From: Kryptolebias marmoratus
Taxonomy: Eukaryota > Chordata > Actinopteri > Cyprinodontiformes > Rivulidae
Length of the DNA stretch: 64,000 nucleotides
NCBI RefSeq assembly: GCF_001649575.2
Contig: NC_051450.1
Location: forward strand, 11,732,357 to 11,796,356
Direction: 5' to 3'
The notes below the pieces were generated by a model. The model saw nothing but the letters and a program-made list of their open reading frames with translations, did not search any database and had not been told where the DNA came from. Both the position numbers and the translations under genes were made by a program. Of the stretch, positions 55,801-64,000 are shown one piece after another (position 1 is the first letter of the stretch; each line of letters begins with the position of its first letter).

Positions 55801-56285
55801 ATTCAGCCCACTCTGAATAATTTAAAGGCCCGCTGATGTGGACGTGCACACCTTCTGCTGCAAGATTCATACACTGCGACAGGATAATTAAAAAGAAGAC
55901 GCCCATGGTTGATGTCTTTAAAATTTTGAGCTGCTTTGCATTTCTGGCGTCTGTGTCTCCGTATTAATTGCACAGTGTGAGAGTGGTTTTTACTTTATAT
56001 TTCTGCAAGGCACTAACTCAAAACAGCGGGAGTCCAAATGAGTGATAGGGAAAGCAGCAGCAGGAATGCAGTGGTCTCAGGAGTTATGTATACCAGGAGC
56101 CTTTATGAGAACCAAATTTGGTAAAATTCCCTGTAATGTCGGCTCTCAGCCTTCGACTGCATATTAGTTTGGGAGACTGGTGCTCTGCAGCTCTGTAATT
56201 ACCTGCAGCAAGTGTCCTCAGCAAAGAGAGAGGCAGCTAGCACAGGCAGGGGGTGGACTTTGTTTCAATTAGCCTCATCTGTTTC
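55801..56285. promoter_or_regulatory. CNE-like block
   Basis: A repeat-free block with GACAGGATAATTAAAAAG (55,878), TCCGTATTAATTGCACAG (55,958), TTTATGAGAACCAAATTTGG (56,101) and GCAGCTCTGTAATTACCTGCAG (56,187). Homeodomain and E-box words are dense, and no coding signal or repeat is present. A candidate enhancer only. Confidence 0.33.
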
Positions 56286-58560
56286 ATCTTCGGTCCCTGC
56301 AAAGACACGAGGAGGATGGAGACGGGTGTTGGTCCTGCGCACTGCTGAGGGGGTCGTGCTCTCCTTGACACAATCACTCCAAATGAAAAGGGAAGCATTC
56401 AGAGGCTCTCTTTGAAGTGAAAGCTTTCATTTTTGAAGTGTTGACATGGCTCTGTAGTCTTATTTGTGTTCTGCAAACAGACTGTTTCCTTTCTGATGCA
56501 GAAGCACGAGCCGTGCCATCTGTGGAAGCAGTCCCTGATACAGTTCTGAATGCCAGGAGCTCTCGATAAGACACTTGTGACAAGCAGTCTTTGTCTACGA
56601 TTTTTTCCCTGCAATCTTCCCGCTAATGCTCGGGCAGAGTTTACACACGACTCTGTTAGTCTGAATGTTCTCCATCTATCATATTTGTATCCTTGAAATA
56701 CAAATAAAAGGAAGGATGCTTTTAATTCATTTTATGAACCAGAATACAGGCTGTTCATTGAGCTCAGGAATCCAGGGGGAGGCAAAGTCTGACCTCTCCG
56801 GAACAGTTGTGCTTTAAAGTCGTGCTTTTTTTTTTTTTTTTCTGCTTCTTTTTCCACCATGTTCCAATCCACCGCGAGCTACATACTGTAGGAGCTCAGG
56901 AAGGGCAAAAGGCAGAACTGTCATCATGACAGGAAACAAGGTGTCAAAGAGGCAGGCAGCACTACAGGCAAGGTCTGACACCGCTATAGTGAGAGCAGGT
57001 CACATCTACAAATGTTTCAGTAACCCTTCACACACACAAACACCAGAGAATGGAGAGGAAATGTGCAGCAGAGAACCTGCATTATCAGGTGAGGTTTTTA
57101 TATGGAAATATGGCCCACACAATGGTGAGCTTTTCATTCTCACACCACGCTTTTAGAGACGTTTATATGCAGAAAGTGTATAGGGAGGACTAGAGTTACA
57201 TCTAAAAAGATGGTTTTCCATTTTAAAAATACCAATCTCTGCCACCACATTTATTGCAATAAAAAAAATCCAATTTTTTTTACAATTTACATTTAAATTT
57301 TACACACGCATTTTCAAGTATAAGGTCAGTTCGTTGGGTGTTTTCATCTATAAGGTGAATACTGACATGTACAGTTCTGCCTTTGGGCATTTTTACACTG
57401 TCTGAACTGTAATATCCAATGTGTGAACAGAGCCAAAATCCAAACTGAGTTCCCCTGTATGTCTCACAAGATTTGTTTTAAATTAAAATCTTACATAAAA
57501 ACTGGGATGTGATGTTTTCTCCCAACACTGCGCTGTCACTCTCCCAAAACACTAAAACATGACTTTCTTTTCTTACTTTTCATGCAAGTGGATAGAAACA
57601 GCCATATAGATTCATGTTTAGTTTTAAATAATTTTGTTTAAATAGTAAAAAAAAAAAAAGAAAACTAGGTCTACAAAACGCTGTCAATATTTTCAAGCAA
57701 ATTTGTAGAAAATTATGATTAGGACAACATGATGGCTTAAACTCTCAAGTGTACAAGAAATCAACTTTTTTTTTGTTTTTTTTTCGGCAACTGAGAACTT
57801 CTACCCCCAGCTGCAAAATACCAAGGCTGTGAGAGGATTGTGAAGCAAGGAACTTGCAGCAAGTTGTTAACATTACCACATCGTGATGTGTTCAAGAGCC
57901 AAATTACTGTCAAGCAAGATATAGTGTGTCTCTGAGCATTACATCAATGTGTCTAAACACATATATTATACATTTTAATTATCTAAACCAATCATAGCTT
58001 TGTTTGAAAAATGACAAAGAACAGAATGTTCTAGTCCAGAGTCTTATTTTAACTTTTAATGCTCTAATAGAAAATACATCATTAACGTGTTTTAAAACAT
58101 AGCTGGGAGTGCATTTTGAGTTCACCTCCCACGGTGTTTTTGGGGCATTGTGAGTACCCCCCACCACATGTCATTAAACTGTGAGAAATATGGACGCTGC
58201 GAGGATGTCTGACTGCAAAGGGCAGCCCGGAGCCAGTGCTTCATAACTGAAGATATGTTTACGGTCCCTAATAGATCGGCACAGGGCCAGGAATCCAAGT
58301 CCACAAGAAGCCACAGGCGAGGGTCAGAATGGCGGCAGAGGGAAAACATTTGTGTTTAATTACCAAGTGGTGAGTCATTGAAGAGCAGCCATGAGGAAAT
58401 GTATATGCAGGTGTTGGTGAATGAAACGTTTCCCCGTTTACCTCCTATAGTTCCTTTCCTCATACAGCTCACAAAGCCATTTTCTGTTTATGGTTCACTT
58501 TAATGCCAAAACTCCTAATCTGCAGGCTTGAGAAATCTGCATGTTCCAATCCCCTTAGAA
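56286..58560. other. Unique noncoding DNA
   Basis: No gene supported. The T run at 56,827-56,840 and A run at 57,648-57,660 are low complexity. GC-balanced, repeat-free patches at 56,560-56,800 and 58,100-58,460 have weak CNE character. Open frames of 60-76 codons are unrecognised. Confidence 0.4.
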
Positions 58561-58970
58561 CTTTAAAATACTTCACCCTCCCCCTTTGCCCCCCCCCCCC
58601 TTGCAGGTGACAAGCTCAAATGAGAGATACTGTAGCTCCATTTGCTTCCTATAGCTAATTGGATTAGTGCTTAAGGCACTACAATAACGGCTGAATTTAG
58701 AGAGGCAGGCTGAGAGAATGGGGGAGTGGGGAGCTGAGCCAATTTTCCAGTGAAATGAGCTTTGCTCTAGGTAAAGAGGAGGAAAAAAAAAACTCTTGCA
58801 AAGTAATGGAGAAGCTGTGTGTTGGGAGATTTTATGCCTACCTGACTCGGTAATGAGTCACAGAATTTACGTTAAATGTGTTACAAGAAGAGGCGCCCGG
58901 TTATAAACGGCATGCCTAGACCAACAAAAACTGCAGGAAGGGCTTGTATGGTGTTGTCTCTATGCCATAA
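58561..58970. promoter_or_regulatory. CNE candidate with P3 homeodomain site
   Basis: It starts with a C-rich tract (12 C at 58,589-58,600) followed by CTCCATTTGCTTCC, a P3 site at 58,656-58,666, TTAAGGCACTACAATAACGG, CCAATTTTCCAGTGAAATG, GCTTTGCTCTAGG, and CCTGACTCGGTAATGAGTCAC. It is repeat-free, dense in factor-like words and has no open frame of note. It is one of the better enhancer candidates in the window, but conservation is untested. Confidence 0.4.
58656..58666. promoter_or_regulatory. Paired-class homeodomain P3 site TAATTGGATTA
   Basis: Second occurrence of the same 11-mer seen at 40,532, a match to TAATYNRATTA. The 14-base word CTAATTGGATTAGT is shared by both loci, though a shared 14-mer is not by itself improbable in 64 kb. 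Confidence 0.45.
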
Positions 58971-59157
58971 TTACATGATTACATAACACTGCAACTCTGC
59001 CATACATTCCTGCTGCAGTTTAAATATGAAATTTCAAAATATTGTATAGAAACAGCATTGATGTCTGAAAAACAAACAGGCTGGGTAGAGCTTTATTTAA
59101 TCAAAACCTTTTATTCTTCTTTGCTGCATTGCTTCACTTTATAAAACCAGAAAGCTT
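58971..59157. other. Unique noncoding DNA
   Basis: No gene or repeat recognised. Confidence 0.35.
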
Positions 59158-59293
59158 AGCAAGTTGAAGCAGGGCAAATAACTTTTTTTTTTAATATTTT
59201 TTTTTTTTTTTGAAGATGGGCTCTTGGATAAGAAGCAAAGCATTTTCAAAAAAAAAAGAAAAAAATGAAAGAAAGCCTTTGATTCAACTTGCT
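59158..59293. repeat. Imperfect fold-back with T and A tracts
   Basis: AGCAAGTTGAA (59,158-59,168) is perfectly inverted at 59,283-59,293. Between them T-rich runs (59,183-59,211) face A-rich runs (59,250-59,267), so the whole stretch could fold back. No transposon termini or target duplications are clear. Confidence 0.4.
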
Positions 59294-59865
59294 AGGGTTA
59301 CCATGTCTTGGGTAACTGGGAATCGACATCAGCACCAGCAGGGCATGTGAAGCTCAAAAAATCAAAAGAAGTGAAAATATGCCCACAAAAACACTGCTTC
59401 ATACTTTTTAAGAGCATAAACTAAAAAGATACATTTTAATAATATACTCAGGGTGCATAAAATAACCCCTAACCCTGGTTGAAGGGTGTGTTTTAAAAAG
59501 TGATGGTTTTATGCATTTGTTACTCAGAACAGCATCACATATACTGCTGTCTTGGCTCTTCTTTTGCCCCACAACAACTGAATACAAATTCGAATCTGAA
59601 TTAAGTTTCGTTGCTCTTTTGCCCCTTTTGTTGCTAGCAGGTCCTGTGGAGATTTCACCGGCCCTGCTTAAGTAGCCACTGGCACATCGGTTTCCACAGG
59701 GGTTCTTGAATTATTCTCCACTGCAGTTTTGTTTCCAGTAGTTTTCATTCGGAGCCCAGATTTGAACTTTGGAACCACAAATGCTTATTTGGTTATCCCA
59801 AATCAGCTTACAGGGTTCTATTAGCTTCTAATTTAACTCATAAATAGTTGATTTTAAAAACTTCC
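59294..59865. other. Noncoding DNA, possibly part of a decayed hAT
   Basis: No gene recognised. The right part may belong to the hAT relic that ends at about 59,930. Confidence 0.3.
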
Positions 59866-59867
59866 AC

Positions 59868-59930
59868 TACAGGTATCTCGAACACCACCAGTAGTACTTG
59901 TACCACAGCTTGAGAACCATGTGACTAATG
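59868..59930 (-). mobile_element. hAT-type element end (remnant)
   Basis: On the minus strand it reads ATGGTTCTCAAGCTGTGGTA, then CAAGTACTACTGGTGGTG. This resembles the common vertebrate hAT end CAGTGGTTCTCAAACTGTGG. Only one end is seen. Confidence 0.5.
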
Positions 59931-60535
59931 ACAATAGGAAAAAGGACAATAACATCATGTTTCATTGCATTTATTTATTTAAACACTGCAGCAACAGGCA
60001 CACTAGGGGTTGTGCAGTACTTTGTGTTAGACAGATTAATTGAAATACTATTTTTTTTTAAAAAAGAACAGATTTTACTGTAGCTATCACCACAAGTCAG
60101 CCATATTTAAGTTCAAAATTTGGGTTGGTGAGAAACCTCAAACTTTCCAAGTCAAAATTCCAACTTCAAGGAAAGACTGCAGCTGTTTCTCTGACCTGGA
60201 ACTCCAGTGTGTCGCAAATGGAAAAAACCAGAAAGGAATGTAACCAGGAGAAGAGTTGTTCACTTAAAGAAGCGAATATGGAGGATTTGTTCTTCATACA
60301 CAAATGTAACAACACTTTATGTTTTTTTAAATTTCTGCTATTTGTTTATAGGTGATGCCTGTAGAATTACACCAGTCTTTATTCAATAAACAGTTCAGAT
60401 TTTATTAGTACATCTAGATTTAATACCAAAACCGCCTTGGTACGCAGCTGTATTACCAATCTAACCGTATCGTGCACTGGTTATTGGTAAGAACAGATAA
60501 ATCTTCACACCCCTTGGACAGATGTATCTGAGAGG
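59931..60535. other. Unique noncoding DNA
   Basis: No gene supported. Three overlapping frames of 60-76 codons (60,040-60,389) are Lys- and Phe-rich without domains. Confidence 0.4.
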
Positions 60536-60539
60536 CAGT

Positions 60540-60780
60540 TCACCATTTCTGCATTAATTTAGAGATGTTCTTCATGCCCCGTCCAGCTAAATTAATGTGG
60601 GTGTCGGTGTTATGGTCTCAAATTACTGTTGGGTGCTCATTAGGAAGCAAAACTCAATAGCACCGTGGGTTTGTGTGTACACTGTACCTGTGAGTGCATC
60701 TTTTAAAGGTGCCTGCCAATAAAAACCAAGGCCATGATGTGATTTGAGTTGGTTTAATTAACTAGAGGGATGATCTTTCA
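60540..60780. promoter_or_regulatory. CNE-like block
   Basis: A repeat-free block with CAGCTAAATTAATGTGGG (60,583), CTCAAATTACTGTTGGG, GCTCATTAGGAAGC (60,633), CCAATAAAAACC and GGTTTAATTAACTAGAG (60,751). Homeodomain cores are dense, no coding signal. Confidence 0.3.
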
Positions 60781-60789
60781 CTGTCTCTC

Positions 60790-60851
60790 CCCCTCTCTCT
60801 CACACACACATACGCACACACACTTCAAGGAGACAATGTTCTCCTTGAAGT
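60790..60851. repeat. CT/CA microsatellite abutting a perfect 12-bp hairpin
   Basis: A CT then CA tract (about 60,790-60,823, interrupted) runs straight into ACTTCAAGGAGA (60,822-60,833), which is perfectly inverted as TCTCCTTGAAGT (60,840-60,851) across a 6-base loop. Confidence 0.7.
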
Positions 60852-62324
60852 TCCTTTCTAAAATCACAGATCTCTCTCAGTGCATGGTAAAAAGAAAAAT
60901 ATAGCACATAATGTTGCAGTACAGATAAAACATGAAATGGTGTGTTCACAATGAGATGATCAAAGGCCAGAAAAAGCAATAAAAGAAGCGCGTCCATCCA
61001 TCAACGGGCGGCTGAACACGTGGAATGATCTCAGTCTCAGGTGGACCGGATACCTGACAGAGGCGCTCTTCTCTAAATCACACGGCTGCTCTCTTATTTC
61101 CTGGATGACTGAGCAGTTTCTCCCCTCAGCTACGAACAAAACAAGCATCTTGTGAAAGGGAAACTTCAGTCAATGTGACTCACATTTATGTAATATTGAT
61201 TTTGGGGTTTTTTTGTTGTTGTTTTTTCGTCGCTGCTCTCAGCCATCGGTGCATCATACAAGGCCTAAAGTATTCATAGAATTCAATACATTGTTTCCCC
61301 TTTTTTGTACACAAAGTGTTTCTCTACGCAGTCATGGTTGATGCTCAAAAAAAAAAAAGAAATTGGTAAAAACATTTCTTCACAGCCTCCGGATAGGAAC
61401 ACAAGTACTGTAGAAGTTGTTTATGCATAATTACAGTTTACACGTTTGTGTTCGGGGACTGCAGATTCACACTAACAAGAGAGAACTCGTGCACTTCGCT
61501 AGCTGGAATGCATAAATACGATGCACCTCCTGAAAGCAAGAAGAGCTGCTTTTTAAAATTTATTGGACATTAAAGTTGAAATGACTTACAGGAGCAAGAA
61601 AGGGCTGGTTTTGTGCTCGTTGCTAGTTTAAGGCATTGTACTGGAACCATAAAACACCTTTTTTTTGTTTCTGAAAAGTCATAAATAAGAATAGGTGGTA
61701 GTTTGTTTGTGCGTTTGGTTGAAACTGAGTTGTCAGAGGCCATTCTTTTTCAGCAGGTGACTCTTCTTCAGAGCGTTCCCTCTGATGAAAATAAATGCTG
61801 TTTTGCTTTAGTGTGTCTTTAGATCTAAATAAAGTGTCAAGAGAAAAAAAAAAATGTGCCGAGTCAAGCTCACTGGGTTGGAAGTTTCCAACCCATTCTC
61901 ACGGGGTTTCAAATACCGCTGGTTTGTCAAAGCCCTGGTGTCTTTTTAATATGCAAAACCTGCAGTTCGGCATTGATTTCTGATGCATCCGACTCTGAAA
62001 TATTGAATGGAAAAACAGCAGCTTAAACAGTCTACTTGTGAAAAAGCAATCGTCTACTGGAGAGTGATGGAAAAAAAGGGTGAAGGAAGGGCACAGGAAC
62101 CTTGAACTTTTCCAAAGTTTTAGACCACCTTTGAGCAGCTATTTTTCAGTTCCCTGGTTTTATTTGTACTAAGTTATTAACAGTGATGAAGGTGAAGGTT
62201 TTTGTGATAATGGTAAGAACCAAATACACACAAAATGTACCAAACTGTGTTATGGAGTGCTACCAACTTGGACTTCTATGTGTGTTGTTTAAAATGTTAC
62301 TTTGCTCAATCAGTGTAGTTACAT
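60852..62324. other. Unique noncoding DNA
   Basis: No gene supported. The patch at 60,960-61,140 is GC-richer with a few CpG (CGCGTCCATCC, GGGCGGCTGAACACG). Poly-A and poly-T runs at 61,347-61,358 and 61,660-61,668. Short open frames without domains. Confidence 0.4.
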
Positions 62325-62415
62325 TTAACCCTCATGAAGTCCTCGTAACTGAAGAGAGGAAGAGAAGCCCTTGTACCTTCAGGTCCATTTGACCTGAAGG
62401 CCACGGTAGGGTTAA
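62325..62415. mobile_element. piggyBac-like MITE, 91 bp, copy 2
   Basis: Bounded by TTAA (62,325-62,328 and 62,412-62,415), with ends TTAACCCTCATGAAG and CACGGTAGGGTTAA. Inside, AGAAGCCCTTGTACC and CAGGTCCATTTGACCTG, the latter near-palindromic, correspond in reverse orientation to the element at 44,359. Non-coding. Confidence 0.6.
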
Positions 62416-63130
62416 GGTTTCGCACTGATTTCTTTTGCTTCAAAGTGGTTTCTCGTTTGTTGTGTTCTCTGAAATGCCACTTTAGATCACTTATTGCAGA
62501 TAGTGAGCTTAGTGCAGCACCCCCAGAGGTGAATTACAACAACACTTTGCATTGTGGAAGCATATTTAAAAGTCCAGTCCTTTAAAAGTCTGAAAATGAG
62601 AAGCGTCGCATTTCAGCCTCTTCACCAATCAGCAGCTCGTGAAGATGAGGGCTTTAAATCCATGTTTATCTGCAGCAAACACCTGAGTACCGCAAGCCTC
62701 CCGCTGGATAACATGTTCGACAACATTTCCCTGCCCTTCTTGACTCACCTTTCAGACCTGTAATAGACTGATGTGCTTCTTGAGAGGAGAGGGCATGAGT
62801 TTCTATTAATGAGCGATACGGAAAGAGCACAACTTCAGAACATCGTGATACTAAAGTAAATCCAACTAGTCTCTGTATACAAACCGTTCTGGTTTATATT
62901 AAAGGCTTCTCAACAAATTATAAATCCATAGTAAACCTTAGAAAACATGTGACATGTAAACGGAGCTGTATTTGTAGTCATTTTCATCTCCTTTTTATTT
63001 AACACAAAACCCAGCCTTTAGATTGGATTTACATAGACCCCCTTCATGTTGGATGGCAACTCCACTATGATGGAAAAATCCTGCCAGAACATGGATGGGC
63101 TTCAGAGGATCTTGGTGGTGTATTCCGGTG
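62416..63130. other. Unique noncoding DNA
   Basis: No gene supported. The 69-codon frame at 62,554-62,763 is unrecognised. Confidence 0.4.
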
Positions 63131-63135
63131 TATAT

Positions 63136-63700
63136 TAAAGGGATAGTCTAGTCATTTCTGAAGTGACTTTCTTTCAAATAGTTGCTACTTCTTGTCACCA
63201 CAGGGCGCTGCTGTGACAGCCTATGGGAGAAGAGACTCGTTGAAGTAAAAGCCCAGAAGAAACATTAGACTAGAAAGTTCGGGTGTTTAACTGTCCACCC
63301 TATTTCCTTACCACCACCACAACTGACCTCATCAGCTGTGACATCAGTCACACAGCAAAAAGTATGGAGAAAGGTGCGAAAGTCTTTATCCAGGCTAGCC
63401 AAACAAGGACCCATTACCTTTTTCCCAGCCATATAAAACAATTTTTTCTCATAAACAACACACTGGTGTAAAAGAACACTACCTTAGCCGATATTAAACC
63501 TCTACATCTTTTAAATAACACCATTTGGATGCTCCGTCCATACATTTTCATAGTAACAAAGCAGTTGTTTGGTTGAGTAAACAGTAGCAAACTCAACAAA
63601 TGGTGTCACGGAGAAGTGTAGAGGTTTAATATTAGCCCATGTAGTGTGCATTCACATCAGGATGTTGTGATGGGTAGCAGCTTAGTCGGGTGTTTTAAAC
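63136..63700. mobile_element. Fold-back MITE related to family B ends
   Basis: It starts TAAAGGGATAGTCTAGTC like family B. Further in, GCCGATATTAAACCTCTACA (63,487-63,506) is inverted as TGTAGAGGTTTAATATTAGCC (63,617-63,637), and AACACCATTTG as CAAATGGTGT. The arms continue outward with mismatches (CTGGTGTAAAAGAACACTAC against CTGATGTGAATGCACACTAC). The right end is uncertain. Open frames on both strands here are explained by the element. Confidence 0.5.
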
Positions 63701-63819
63701 ACAAAAAGATCCCAAAATCAGAGATCATGCATTGCCAAGTTATGACAGTGTTTAAGATTCATGGATGCTTTAAATAAAGCCCACTGCCAAAACGTGAGCG
63801 TGTGTGCGCGTGTTGGTTT

Positions 63820-64000
63820 GTCGTGTCAGCAAAATATCTCATCAACCAGTGAGCAAATTTTAATGAAACTTTCCGAAAGTAATCACTGGATGTACATCTG
63901 CTACTGATTAACCAGATTGTATGCCAAGTGAGAACAGACTGGATGAATTCTCACAATATTAATAATAGTAATGTCGTAATTTAACAACATCAAATACTTT
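63820..64000 (-). repeat. Dispersed repeat family A, copy 12 (cut by window end)
   Basis: GTCAGCAAAATATCTCATCAAC (63,825), AATGAAACTTTCCGAAAGTAATC and GGATGTACATCTGCTACTG (63,888) are the reversed right part of family A. The rest diverges or lies beyond the window. Confidence 0.65.

Noticed and set aside
58570..58640. Possible splice acceptor: C-rich tract followed by TTGCAG/GTGACAAG
   Set aside because: The pyrimidine tract is ideal, but no downstream frame stays open with recognisable sequence and no donor could be paired; it more likely belongs to a CNE-like block.
63195..63215. CTCF-like word CACCACAGGGCGCTGCTG
   Set aside because: Two bases short of a good CTCF core and located in a MITE; too weak to call.

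Overview
This window looks like intergenic or deep-intronic DNA from a ray-finned fish, most likely a percomorph teleost (possibly a killifish relative; that narrower placement is a weak impression). It is AT-rich, has no operon-like gene packing, is full of vertebrate-type microsatellites, and carries several dispersed repeats that I recognise as typical of teleost genomes: hAT-type palindromic MITEs, L2-type LINE tails with a LDYCN reverse-transcriptase remnant, tRNA-derived SINEs and gypsy-like solo LTRs. I could not support any complete protein-coding gene, rRNA or tRNA gene. The longest open frames (up to 138 codons) show no recognisable domain and either lie inside repeats or are the length expected by chance.

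Layout. 1-3,700: unique DNA with a small GC-rich island (an RFX-type X-box and a G-quadruplex motif near 941-998). 3,766-4,520: two adjacent copies of a dispersed repeat I call family A. 4,500-14,900: mostly unique DNA with a TA microsatellite, hAT pieces, a LINE fragment, a family B inverted-repeat element (10,292-11,225) interrupted by another element, and a duplicated CNE-like block (12,561-12,805). 15,000-30,000: unique DNA, sparse repeats and several blocks resembling conserved noncoding elements (CNEs), the best at 22,620-23,585. 31,200-41,600: repeat-rich, with two large family B copies, an L2 remnant, five family A copies and a GT microsatellite beside a G4 motif. 42,600-55,500: a CNE-like block, a SINE, a piggyBac-like MITE, an AGAT microsatellite, two solo LTRs (one with a clear 5-bp target duplication, one nested in family B), an L2 tail, a long repeat-derived block at 50,340-51,395 and a family A tandem pair. 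55,800-64,000: CNE-like blocks, a second piggyBac-like MITE, a fold-back element and a final family A copy.

Functionally, the window is best read as part of a gene desert or a very large intron whose non-repeat portions may hold long-range enhancers. The transcription-factor motifs (RFX, PBX/MEIS, octamer, paired-homeodomain P3) and the CNE calls come from sequence texture only, without any alignment, so they are hypotheses. I found no convincing new multi-gene system. The most unusual items are perfect short inverted repeats (notably a twin hairpin at 49,444-49,499 and a 14-bp stem at 32,479-32,537), the tandem-pair structure of family A, and the decayed tandem duplication at 12.6 kb.
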